From contig PCWJ01000041.1 of the NCBI GenBank assembly GCA_002787295.1, forward strand, positions 12,636-18,004: DNA of 5,369 nt. Direction: 5' to 3'. A program made the translations under genes and the position numbers. Source of the stretch: Candidatus Nealsonbacteria bacterium CG11_big_fil_rev_8_21_14_0_20_37_68. GTDB taxonomy: Bacteria; Patescibacteriota; Minisyncoccia; Minisyncoccales; GCA-002782225. Each line of letters opens with the position of its first letter. Position 1 is the first letter of the stretch. The notes under the pieces were generated by a model that saw only the letters and a program-made list of their open reading frames with translations, searched no databases and had not been told where the DNA came from. Shown one piece after another: positions 1 through 5,369 of the stretch.

Positions 1-14
1 CCTTCTCCGATATG

Positions 15-64
15 GGATGTCCTATTTTAATAATTAAGCGAGGCAAGTGCCGAGATGGACATCC
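15..64. repeat. 8-bp perfect inverted repeat flanking a smaller palindrome
   Basis: The arms ggatgtcc (15-22) and ggacatcc (57-64) are exact reverse complements separated by 34 bases. The spacer contains an AT-rich stretch and the repeat unit at 39-54. The match does not extend beyond eight bases on either side. It may be the ends of a very small non-autonomous element or chance pairing in a palindrome-rich region. Confidence 0.4.
39..54 (-). repeat. Copy C of the GC-rich palindromic repeat
   Basis: The plus strand reads cga, g, ggca-type arm, a two-base core and tgcc, then gag. It has the same layout as the copy at 149-165, which has a three-base core: both read CGAGGCA-(core)-TGCCGAG. Two near-identical units 110 bases apart suggest one repeat family rather than chance. 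Confidence 0.5.
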
Positions 65-82
65 GCAGCGAGCGGCCATGGT

Positions 83-97
83 TTCGCCGAAGGCGAA
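83..97. repeat. Perfect 6-bp hairpin, 3-base loop
   Basis: ttcgcc (83-88), loop gaa (89-91) and ggcgaa (92-97) form a compact stem-loop 14 to 28 bases past the pgk stop. On the minus strand the sequence after it is ACCATGG, with no T-run, so an intrinsic terminator is not supported. It belongs to the palindrome cluster. Confidence 0.55.
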
Positions 98-110
98 GAG
101 CGAACGAGGA

Positions 111-1325
111 CTAAGCAGAATTCCTCGGTGGGGAATTCTGCGGTCCTCCGAGGCAGCTTGCCGAGCGTATAGCTTCAATGCCGGGTAATTTTTCACCGCT
201 TAAAAATTCCAGCATTGCTCCGCCGCCGGTGGAAACGTGGTCAAATTTATCTCTAAAGTTATACTTTGCCAAAAAGGCATCGGTATCCCCTCCACCGGCT
301 ACTTTAAATGCTCCATGGTTTCTAACTATAGCTTCCGCTATCCCCTTACTCCCGGCGTCAAAGGGAGCTCTTTCAAAATTGCCCAAGGGACCTGACCAAA
401 TTATCATTTTAGCAGTCTTAATTAAATCAGTAAAAAGCTTAACGGTCTCAGGACCAATATCAAAAATTTCCTCTTCTTTTCTTATGCTCCCTATCCCGGC
501 TTTTCTTGAATAGCCTTCCTCTAAATTTGGCAAACAAACTAAACTATCCACCGGCAGATGAATTTTGGGGTTGGTCAAATTAATTTTTTGAATTTGTCCA
601 ATTACCTTTTCTTCCGGCCAAGGTCTGCCAACTAAAATTCCTTTAATCTGCAAAAGGGGTTCAAAAATTCTTCCTCCCAAAAGTAAATGATCGGCCGTTT
701 TTAGAAACTGTTCAATCACTTTAATTTTGCTAGAAAATTTCACCCCGCCAATAATTGCTACCAAGGGCCTAGAAGGGTTTTTTAAAACTTTGGATAAAAC
801 ATTAATTTCTTTTTCTAATAAAAGTCCTGCTCCGGAAGGTAAATATTTTGGAACGCCTACTATGGAAGCATGACGCCTGTGACAAACCCCAAAAGCATCA
901 TTTATATAAATCTGGCCTAACTTTGCCAGTTCTTTGGTAAAATTCAAATCTGCTTCTTCCTCTCCCTTATGGAATCTCAGATTTTCTAAAAGAAACACCT
1001 CTCCGGGTTTCATCTTTTGGGTCTGTTCTTCTATTTTTCTTCCAATACAATCCCCGGCTTTAGGAACCTGAAGTTTTAACAAATCTTTTAGTTTATTTTG
1101 AATCGGGGTCAATTTTAAGTTTTCCACTGCCCTGCCCCCCGGTTCTCCCAAATGGCTCATTAAAATTATTTTGGCTCCTTTTTCGATTAAATAGCGGATG
1201 GTGGGAATGGTTTGTTGAATTCGAAAATCATCAGTAATTTCTCCAATTTTGCCCAGGGGAACATTAAAATCGCAGCGAACCAGAACTTTTTTATTTTTAA
1301 AATCGAAATCTCGAAGAGTTTTCAT
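111..1325 (-). CDS. pgk: Phosphoglycerate kinase with repeat-derived C-terminal tail
   Basis: A cytoplasmic glycolytic enzyme that transfers phosphate from 1,3-bisphosphoglycerate to ADP, giving 3-phosphoglycerate and ATP. The family signature VLVRCDFNVP is at residues 14-23 (substrate-binding D19 and N21). Other landmarks are DDFRI (32-36), SHLGEPGG (57-64), LLENLRFHKGEE (112-123), NDAFGVCHRRHAS (142-154), GGVKFSSK (193-200, with lysines 196 and 200 matching the conserved pair), IWSGPLGNFE (309-318), GGGDTDAF (344-351) and STGGGAMLEFL (365-375). The normal family end, LPGIEAI, closes at residue 386; residues 387-404 come from the GC-rich repeat and look like translated DNA repeat, not an enzyme element. 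The loop GGRIFEPLL (217-225) departs from the usual GGxxANTFL-like segment. The ATG start is 2 bases after the upstream gene's stop, so translation may be coupled; no good ribosome site is visible (a GGAG lies about 20 bases upstream). The identification is firm, and all main motifs are present. Confidence 0.97.
   Translation of the reverse strand: MKTLRDFDFKNKKVLVRCDFNVPLGKIGEITDDFRIQQTIPTIRYLIEKGAKIILMSHLGEPGGRAVENLKLTPIQNKLKDLLKLQVPKAGDCIGRKIEEQTQKMKPGEVFLLENLRFHKGEEEADLNFTKELAKLGQIYINDAFGVCHRRHASIVGVPKYLPSGAGLLLEKEINVLSKVLKNPSRPLVAIIGGVKFSSKIKVIEQFLKTADHLLLGGRIFEPLLQIKGILVGRPWPEEKVIGQIQKINLTNPKIHLPVDSLVCLPNLEEGYSRKAGIGSIRKEEEIFDIGPETVKLFTDLIKTAKMIIWSGPLGNFERAPFDAGSKGIAEAIVRNHGAFKVAGGGDTDAFLAKYNFRDKFDHVSTGGGAMLEFLSGEKLPGIEAIRSASCLGGPQNSPPRNSA
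115..141. repeat. Perfect 10-bp stem hairpin inside the pgk 3' end
   Basis: gcagaattcc (115-124) is the exact reverse complement of ggaattctgc (132-141), with a 7-base loop. The hairpin begins one base inside the TAG stop of pgk (111-113) and encodes the last residues of the protein (about QNSPPRNSA). It could stabilise the 3' end of the mRNA or slow polymerase. The minus-strand sequence beyond it lacks a T-run, so it is not a canonical terminator. It lies next to repeat copy A and is probably part of the same inserted block. Confidence 0.7.
149..167 (-). repeat. Copy A of the GC-rich palindromic repeat, in pgk
   Basis: On the plus strand ggcagcttgccgagcg (152-167) matches gccagctggctgagcg (5271-5286) at 13 of 16 positions, and CGAGGCA...TGCCGAG is shared with 39-54. 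The repeat boundary at 167 coincides exactly with the point where pgk stops resembling its family: residue 387 is the first encoded by the repeat. This supports an insertion or replacement event at the gene's end. Confidence 0.6.
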
Positions 1326-1327
1326 GT

Positions 1328-3022
1328 TTAAAGTTTTATTGTTTCTCCCGGCTTAATTACTCCCTTTTTTGTACTATTTCTTTCATTATCTAATTTTTCT
1401 TTCGGTTTTTCAACCTTTTCCAGCGACTCCTCTAAAATTTTTTTTAATTCCTCTTGATTTACCTCTTTCCTCTTGGGCTTTTCTCTTATTTTTGGCGCTT
1501 TTTGGGGCAAGGAAAAAGGAATTGGCTCTGACTTTACCGCCTCTTCCAAAGAAACACTCCCTGAACGGGGGGTAGTAGATGAGGGAGGGGAAGCTGATGG
1601 ATTATGGTCTGCCTTTTTTCGACAAGATTTACAATAAACCGGCCGAATTCCATCCGGGGAAAAAACCACCTTGGTGTCCCTGCCGCACATCCAGCATTTA
1701 GTATCGTAAAGGACGGGGGCAGCCGGCCAAGAAGTCTCTGGTAATTTCAGTACTCCCAACCACTTAGAGATTTTTTCTTCAATATCTCTTCGAGGAGTAC
1801 CATACCTCTCTCGAGAAACTTTAATAATTTTTTCTTTATTTGATTTCTCTAGTTCTAAAAATGGAGATAAAGTTTCGGCAGAAAACGGCCTCCCGGATAT
1901 TCCGTCTATCATTAACTTTAAATAAACGTTGTATTTTGTTAAATTTACCAGATCTTCGGCAGTGAACTCCGGAGTAAACTCTCTTTCTAAAAACTCAGCA
2001 TCCTCTGCTCCTACCCGAAAAACAACCAAAGTCCCGACGTTGCCAAAAACCGCATCTCTCACTGTTTCATCCATCTGAGCTATGTATTGGTGGCCCAAAA
2101 TTAAGGCCAATCTATATTTTCGAGCTTCGGATAAAACATTAACAAACGACTCGGTAGCAAAGTTTTGAAACTCATCAACATAAAGAAAGAAATCTTTCCG
2201 GGCTTGTTCGGGTAAATCTACTCTGGACATCGCTGCTAACTGTAATTTTGTAATTAATAGAGCTCCCAACAGCCTGGAGTTATCCTCCCCCACTCTTCCT
2301 TTGGATAAATTAGCGATCAAAATTTTTCCCTCATCCATCAATTTCCTCATATCAATTAAGGATTTTACCTGACCGATGATGTTCCGAATTATGGGAACGG
2401 AAATAAATTGGCCAACCTTGTTTTGAATGGCAGCGGTTGCTTCCACTTCGTACCTTTGGGTATACCTGGCAAATTCTTGAACCCAAAACGCCTTAACAAC
2501 GGGGTCCGTAATCTTTTCTACTATTTTTTTCCGATATTCGGCATCAGCCAACATTCGATTTACTCCAAGTAAAGTAGTTTCCGGACATTCCAAAAGGGCT
2601 AAAATGCAGTTATTTAAAATATATTCCATTCTGGCCGACCAAACATCGGGCCAAATTTTTTTAAAAACCCCCATCAGGCCACTGGCTACCAAATGACGGT
2701 GTTCTACTCCCACTTTTTCCATAATATTAAAAGCAATCGGGTGTTCCAGGTCGGCCGGATTAAAATAAATTACATCGTTAATACGATCAGGGGGAACAAA
2801 ATCCAATAATTCTTCTGCTGCCTCTCCGTGAGGATCAATAAATCCTATTCCCTTTCCTTGTTGGATATCCTGAATAGCCATATTTTTCAGCATCACTGTT
2901 TTACCCATTCCGGTTTTTCCCACAGCATAAACATGCCGACGTCGATCGTCAACTTTGATCCCGAATTTCTTTCTTTGGTTTCTAAAAGTAGTTTCGCCAA
3001 AAAAATTTATTTCGTTATTCAT
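1328..3022 (-). CDS. HerA/VirD4/TraG-like DNA-translocating ATPase with zinc ribbon
   Basis: A 564-residue P-loop ATPase of the HerA/FtsK superfamily, closest in layout to type IV coupling proteins (VirD4, TraD/TraG). Visible motifs: Walker A GKTGMGKT (35-42); FIDPHGE (61-67), typical of this family; Walker B FFLYVDEFQNF (278-288, D283/E284); and the sensor-like LILGHQYIAQM (307-317). After the motor comes a zinc-ribbon candidate, CWMC (443-446) and CKSC (464-467), spaced by 17 residues. A Ser/Pro-rich linker (about 472-490) and a charged C-terminal helix (about 523-545, EELKKILEESLEKVEK) follow. There is no transmembrane segment, so a membrane partner is expected; the gene immediately upstream (43-base gap) supplies one. 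Likely role: ATP-driven pumping of DNA at the membrane, for conjugation, uptake or chromosome handling. Which of these cannot be told, because no relaxase or pilus genes lie in the window. It could be annotated DUF87 or TraM-recognition-domain protein. Start ATG is followed by NNEINFFGETTFRNQ, a plausible strand leading to Walker A. Confidence 0.88.
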   Translation of the reverse strand: MNNEINFFGETTFRNQRKKFGIKVDDRRRHVYAVGKTGMGKTVMLKNMAIQDIQQGKGIGFIDPHGEAAEELLDFVPPDRINDVIYFNPADLEHPIAFNIMEKVGVEHRHLVASGLMGVFKKIWPDVWSARMEYILNNCILALLECPETTLLGVNRMLADAEYRKKIVEKITDPVVKAFWVQEFARYTQRYEVEATAAIQNKVGQFISVPIIRNIIGQVKSLIDMRKLMDEGKILIANLSKGRVGEDNSRLLGALLITKLQLAAMSRVDLPEQARKDFFLYVDEFQNFATESFVNVLSEARKYRLALILGHQYIAQMDETVRDAVFGNVGTLVVFRVGAEDAEFLEREFTPEFTAEDLVNLTKYNVYLKLMIDGISGRPFSAETLSPFLELEKSNKEKIIKVSRERYGTPRRDIEEKISKWLGVLKLPETSWPAAPVLYDTKCWMCGRDTKVVFSPDGIRPVYCKSCRKKADHNPSASPPSSTTPRSGSVSLEEAVKSEPIPFSLPQKAPKIREKPKRKEVNQEELKKILEESLEKVEKPKEKLDNERNSTKKGVIKPGETIKL

Positions 3023-3024
3023 AC

Positions 3025-3044
3025 CCTACGAATACTTACGAATA
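3025..3044. repeat. Tandem 10-bp repeat upstream of the ATPase start
   Basis: cctacgaata (3025-3034) is followed directly by cttacgaata (3035-3044), 9 of 10 bases identical. The pair sits in the 43-base gap between the membrane protein gene and the ATPase gene, ending two bases before the ATG. A period of about one helix turn would suit a protein-binding site. It also occupies the place where a ribosome-binding site should be, and none is seen at normal spacing (AGGG is only about one base from the ATG). Confidence 0.45.
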
Positions 3045-3065
3045 TACAAATAATAGAGCGCGCGA

Positions 3066-4355
3066 TTACTCAATAGGTAGCTCCGGAGGAGCTTCTCCTT
3101 TTTTAGCTTCGACCCGAGAAAGAGAAGGAGCGGGAGCAACCATTCTCCCCGGAAAATGAAATAGGGTAGCTAATTCTTCCGTACCTAAAACAAAAGTTCC
3201 GCCATCTTTTGGATATATGGGAGAAAGTCTTTTTGTATAATTTCTAAATAGTCTTCTTTTCTTTACGTACAATCTTCGAGAATGAATAAGGTTTAATGGT
3301 AAAAACCAGGATTTATGAATTTTGGTTATGGTCTTTGACCAGGGTTTGTTAGCATTAAGATTGGTAGTATTGAATTGGGAAAAAAAACCGAAGGGGATAG
3401 ATTTCGCTGCCCCAAAATAAACGTCCCTTTTGGCTAAATAAATAAATCTATAATAGACCTCAAAAAAATATTGCCCAATTTTGTTTTCTATCCCAACAAT
3501 GATTTCTCTTTCTCCCGGAGTAAGCATCATCTCCGGCCAAAGCATTTCTTCTCTCTTTTCTTCTTCGATTGGCTTTCCCAAAATTATTCCCTTAGCCGCC
3601 TCTTCTAATATTGGTCTTGGTTCTTCTTTCTTTGGTCTCTTTATTAATTCATTAACTGTTTTTTTTCCTCGATTAACAAAATTATTCTCTTCATTAGTAA
3701 TGGGACCGGCGGAAATCTGGACCCAGAGTTGCTCTCCGGGACCCAATTTGCCCATCCCCTCCAAAAGAGTTGCCAGCGGATCAATTCTTTTTTCTTCTTT
3801 TGCCACCTGCGGACTTTCTTCAAAAAATTGAGCATAAGTTTTGAGGGGATAAACATCTTCTTTTAATAATTGATAATCCGTTCCCCACATATCCCAGTTT
3901 TTGTTTGGAATATCCCGGGGAACATTTTTGGTATAATCGTCTACTACTGAAATTTCAGCATCCGGATATTGAGAGTAAATGGTAGATTCCACCGCGTTTC
4001 GCGATTTGCCTGGAATTCTTATAAAGAAATGGGCCTCTCCGGCAAGACCTACTATTTCTAAAGAATAGGAAAAGAGCTGCTGCCCATCTATCCACTTTTC
4101 CCACCAATCGGCAGGGTCGTAAAGATTGCCCCATAAACCAGAAAAAACCTGTTCCATCGCTTTCAGTGGTTTTAGAACTTCCTTTGGTATTTTAATCTCA
4201 AGCAAAATCATTTTTTGCCGAGACCACCACCTTTCTCTTCTCCACCAGAGCCATAAAAATAAAATGGGACGCCAAAGAATGATAGGTAGGACTACCCACC
4301 ACCAATTCTTTATTACCTCCAGGCAGGTTTTAAAGATTATTGATAGTTGTTCCAT
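3066..4355 (-). CDS. Single-pass membrane protein, probable partner of the ATPase (DUF8128-like)
   Basis: A 429-residue protein with one very Trp-rich transmembrane segment near the N-terminus (about 18-37), followed by a basic stretch (RRERWWSRQK, 39-48). By the positive-inside rule the large remainder is cytoplasmic. The body is mixed alpha/beta and holds a charged, low-complexity section (about 229-272, rich in Lys/Glu). Near the end is GTEELATLFHFPG (391-403), followed by a Pro-rich tail. A similar 'TEELATLxHxP' stretch is, to my knowledge, found in the N-terminal domains of longer VirD4/HerA-like ATPases. The following gene is a HerA/VirD4-like ATPase that lacks both a membrane anchor and this domain, so the two may be a split version of one coupling protein (inference). 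I recognise the protein as a family common in Patescibacteria, probably DUF8128, but I am not certain of the family number. No catalytic motif is seen. It starts 2 bases after the upstream gene's stop and has a fair ribosome site. Confidence 0.75.
   Translation of the reverse strand: MEQLSIIFKTCLEVIKNWWWVVLPIILWRPILFLWLWWRRERWWSRQKMILLEIKIPKEVLKPLKAMEQVFSGLWGNLYDPADWWEKWIDGQQLFSYSLEIVGLAGEAHFFIRIPGKSRNAVESTIYSQYPDAEISVVDDYTKNVPRDIPNKNWDMWGTDYQLLKEDVYPLKTYAQFFEESPQVAKEEKRIDPLATLLEGMGKLGPGEQLWVQISAGPITNEENNFVNRGKKTVNELIKRPKKEEPRPILEEAAKGIILGKPIEEEKREEMLWPEMMLTPGEREIIVGIENKIGQYFFEVYYRFIYLAKRDVYFGAAKSIPFGFFSQFNTTNLNANKPWSKTITKIHKSWFLPLNLIHSRRLYVKKRRLFRNYTKRLSPIYPKDGGTFVLGTEELATLFHFPGRMVAPAPSLSRVEAKKGEAPPELPIE
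3079..3093. repeat. 6-bp hairpin at the 3' end of the membrane protein gene
   Basis: agctcc (3079-3084), loop gga, ggagct (3088-3093): a perfect compact stem-loop coding for part of the C-terminal EAPPELP. It has the same 6+3+6 geometry as the hairpin at 83-97 but a different sequence. No T-run follows on the minus strand, so it is not a terminator. It may affect mRNA processing between the two genes or be chance. Confidence 0.4.
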
Positions 4356-4357
4356 AG

Positions 4358-5369
4358 CTAACCTTCTCTTATATAGTATCTTCCCCGCGGGTCTTTTGAG
4401 AAGTATTTTTTATTATTTAGATTTAAAAAAATGGTATCTTCCTTCACTAACCTTTGTTTTAAGACCTCTTTTAAGATTTCGGGTTTTTCCAGAGGTTTTC
4501 CTGCTTTTTTAAGAGTATCGGCAATTACCTCTCGAACCACGCCTGGCTCAAAACCCCATTCCGAAAGAGCATAAATCCCCCTTCCCACCAAAACAAATCT
4601 TGGATCTTTAATTAATTCATTATGAACAGTTTGAATGTTGGTTTCCCTGCCAATGGTTTTAGCGACTTGGACAAAATGCAGGGGTTTATTTTCTTTTTTA
4701 AACGCCAAATAAGCCCTATCTTTAACTCCTTTTGGATTAATTTCGGGCCAATTTGAGAACCCATACATCCCCTGGGGATTCCTTAAAATGCATTTAGAAA
4801 TTTCTAAATAAGAAAATAATGCCCTGCTTCCTACACCAAATTTCAAAGTTGGTGTTTTCTCTTTTATGTATTGATCCATGGTAAGGGATTTATTTTTTTG
4901 CGAAAGCGTCTCAATGAAATCGTCAATTACAATTTTGGCCGAAGGAAGCGAATTTAAGTCAACGGTCCAGAAAGAATAAAAATCTTGAGTTTCTTGAAAT
5001 CTTTGAAACTGATCTCCAATAGTTAATAAAAATAGAATTTGGTTTTTAAATTTGGAGGGAGCTAATTCTGAAACCAAACTATCCTCTTTTCTTAGGTTTC
5101 CGGAAAGCCGAATTTGATTTTCAAAATATTGAAATGGTTTTTGGCAACTAACCCTAGCAACTTCCTTAACGCTTTTTAAACAGTCTTTTTCTATCTGGCG
5201 CACTCTTTCTCGACAAATTCCGAAATCTTGACCGATTGATTCAAGGGTTCTTTTCTCTTTTCCGCCAGCCGCCAGCTGGCTGAGCGAATTTAAACCAAAA
5301 CGTTTCTCTAGAACATCTTTAGAGCGGGGAGATGATTCCTTTAAAAGATTATTACAAATAACTTGATAA
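4358..5369 (-). CDS. Sigma-70 region 4 / HARE-HTH fusion protein, 5'-truncated by window edge
   Basis: The frame is open to the right edge, so the N-terminus is missing; 336 residues are visible. Visible residues about 10-70 are a sigma-70 region 4: the helix PRSKDVLEKRFGL (14-26), TLESIGQDFGI (41-51), then the recognition helix RERVRQIEKDCLKSV (53-67), matching the RERVRQIE core of housekeeping sigma factors. A middle region of unclear fold follows (about 70-205), ending in GMYGFSNWPEINPKGVKDRAY. Next is a HARE-type winged helix (about 214-272: AYLAFKKENKPLHFVQVA to GRGIYALSEWG) and a second winged helix (about 273-334). Such sigma4-HARE proteins recur in Patescibacteria (recalled, not searched). 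The likely role is DNA binding at promoters, as an alternative sigma-like or anti-/co-sigma regulator. Whether regions 2 and 3 exist upstream cannot be seen. The insert SLSQLAAGG (28-36) splits the normal region 4 and is repeat-derived. A GTG at 5203-5201 is the valine of RERVRQIE, not a start. Confidence 0.88.
   Translation of the reverse strand, partial: YQVICNNLLKESSPRSKDVLEKRFGLNSLSQLAAGGKEKRTLESIGQDFGICRERVRQIEKDCLKSVKEVARVSCQKPFQYFENQIRLSGNLRKEDSLVSELAPSKFKNQILFLLTIGDQFQRFQETQDFYSFWTVDLNSLPSAKIVIDDFIETLSQKNKSLTMDQYIKEKTPTLKFGVGSRALFSYLEISKCILRNPQGMYGFSNWPEINPKGVKDRAYLAFKKENKPLHFVQVAKTIGRETNIQTVHNELIKDPRFVLVGRGIYALSEWGFEPGVVREVIADTLKKAGKPLEKPEILKEVLKQRLVKEDTIFLNLNNKKYFSKDPRGRYYIREG
4362..4367 (-). 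promoter_or_regulatory. Ribosome-binding site for the membrane protein gene
   Basis: The minus strand reads AGAAGG, six bases before the ATG at 4355-4353. It lies inside the last codons of the upstream gene, whose TAG stop (4360-4358) is 2 bases from the ATG. This supports the chosen start and suggests translational coupling. Confidence 0.6.
5262..5286 (-). repeat. Copy B of the GC-rich palindromic repeat, inside sigma region 4
   Basis: A GC-rich island in AT-rich coding sequence: a tandem 7-mer ccgccag (5262-5268 and 5269-5275) overlaps the perfect palindrome gccagctggc (5271-5280), followed by tgagcg. Bases 5271-5286 match 152-167 in pgk at 13 of 16 positions. It codes for SLSQLAAGG, which lies between RFGLN and GKEKRTLESIG where family members have a short loop. 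Confidence 0.6.

Larger units (their letters stand above)
1..110. repeat. Intergenic mosaic of short GC-rich palindromes
   Basis: This stretch downstream of pgk has no convincing coding frame. From about position 38 it is clearly richer in GC than the neighbouring genes. It is packed with inverted repeats: ggatgtcc (15-22) pairs with ggacatcc (57-64) across 34 bases; ggca/tgcc lies at 42-51; ccgc/gcgg at 63-66/72-75; ccatgg at 76-81; and ttcgcc/ggcgaa at 83-97. The AT-rich part (about 23-37) could hold regulatory sequence, but I see no clear promoter. None of the hairpins is followed by a T-run on the minus strand, so this is not a standard terminator for pgk. The best reading is a patchwork of dispersed non-coding repeat units, as is common between Patescibacteria genes. 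That last comparison is from general knowledge and was not searched. Confidence 0.6.

Noticed and set aside
1..110. tRNA or small structured RNA gene
   Set aside because: The hairpins do not form a cloverleaf or any RNA family I can recognise, and no promoter is evident.
115..141. Rho-independent terminator for pgk
   Set aside because: The stem is strong, but the following minus-strand sequence (TTAGTCCTCG) has no T-run, and the hairpin lies inside the coding sequence.
178..513. Plus-strand reading frame opposite pgk
   Set aside because: It is antisense to a well-conserved enzyme and its translation has no recognisable family or ribosome site. The same holds for the plus-strand frames at 1369-1575, 2828-3076, 3481-3831 and 4126-4512, and for the minus-strand frame at 3644-3856.
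1561..1610. Another repeat insertion in the ATPase linker (Ser/Pro-rich, GC-rich)
   Set aside because: The DNA lacks the palindromes seen in the other copies, and flexible Ser/Pro linkers between domains are common.
3025..3044. CRISPR or iteron array
   Set aside because: There are only two units of 10 bases with no spacers and no further copies nearby.
3023..3065. Promoter for the ATPase gene in the 43-base gap
   Set aside because: The minus strand has TATTAT- and TATATT-like hexamers, but the sequence is simply AT-rich and no matching -35 element at proper spacing is convincing.
5201..5203. GTG as the start codon of the regulator
   Set aside because: It is the valine in the sigma recognition helix RERVRQIE; the frame is open for 55 more codons that complete a known domain.

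Overview
The window looks like a piece of a reduced-genome bacterium of the Candidate Phyla Radiation (Patescibacteria), most likely a Parcubacteria-type lineage. This is inferred from three things: the gene families present (a sigma-70 region 4 protein fused to HARE-type winged helices, and a HerA/VirD4-like ATPase with a C-terminal zinc ribbon beside a single-pass membrane partner); AT-rich coding sequence broken by short GC-rich palindromic repeats; and tight packing of genes on one strand. Stops are TAG and TAA, tryptophan is encoded by TGG, and no in-frame TGA is needed, so a recoded genetic code is not indicated.

All four genes lie on the minus strand and read from right to left. (1) From the right edge to 4358 is a 5'-truncated gene for a putative transcription factor: sigma-70 region 4, a middle domain, a HARE-HTH domain and a second winged helix. 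(2) At 4355-3066 is a membrane-anchored protein of a CPR-type family (DUF8128-like). (3) At 3022-1328 is a HerA/VirD4/TraG-like P-loop ATPase with a zinc ribbon. (4) At 1325-111 is phosphoglycerate kinase (pgk). The gaps are 2, 43 and 2 bases, so the four could be one transcription unit. Genes 2 and 3 look like the membrane and motor parts of one DNA-translocating machine. The regulator upstream may control them. pgk is probably a housekeeping passenger.

The left 170 bases differ in character. They are GC-rich and crowded with small palindromes, hold no convincing gene, and run into the 3' end of pgk, giving the enzyme a tail of about 18 non-homologous residues. A related GC-rich palindromic unit lies inside the sigma region 4 coding sequence at 5262-5286, read in a different codon phase. 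This points to a dispersed DNA repeat family that enters coding sequence without breaking the frame, and it is the most unusual signal in the window.
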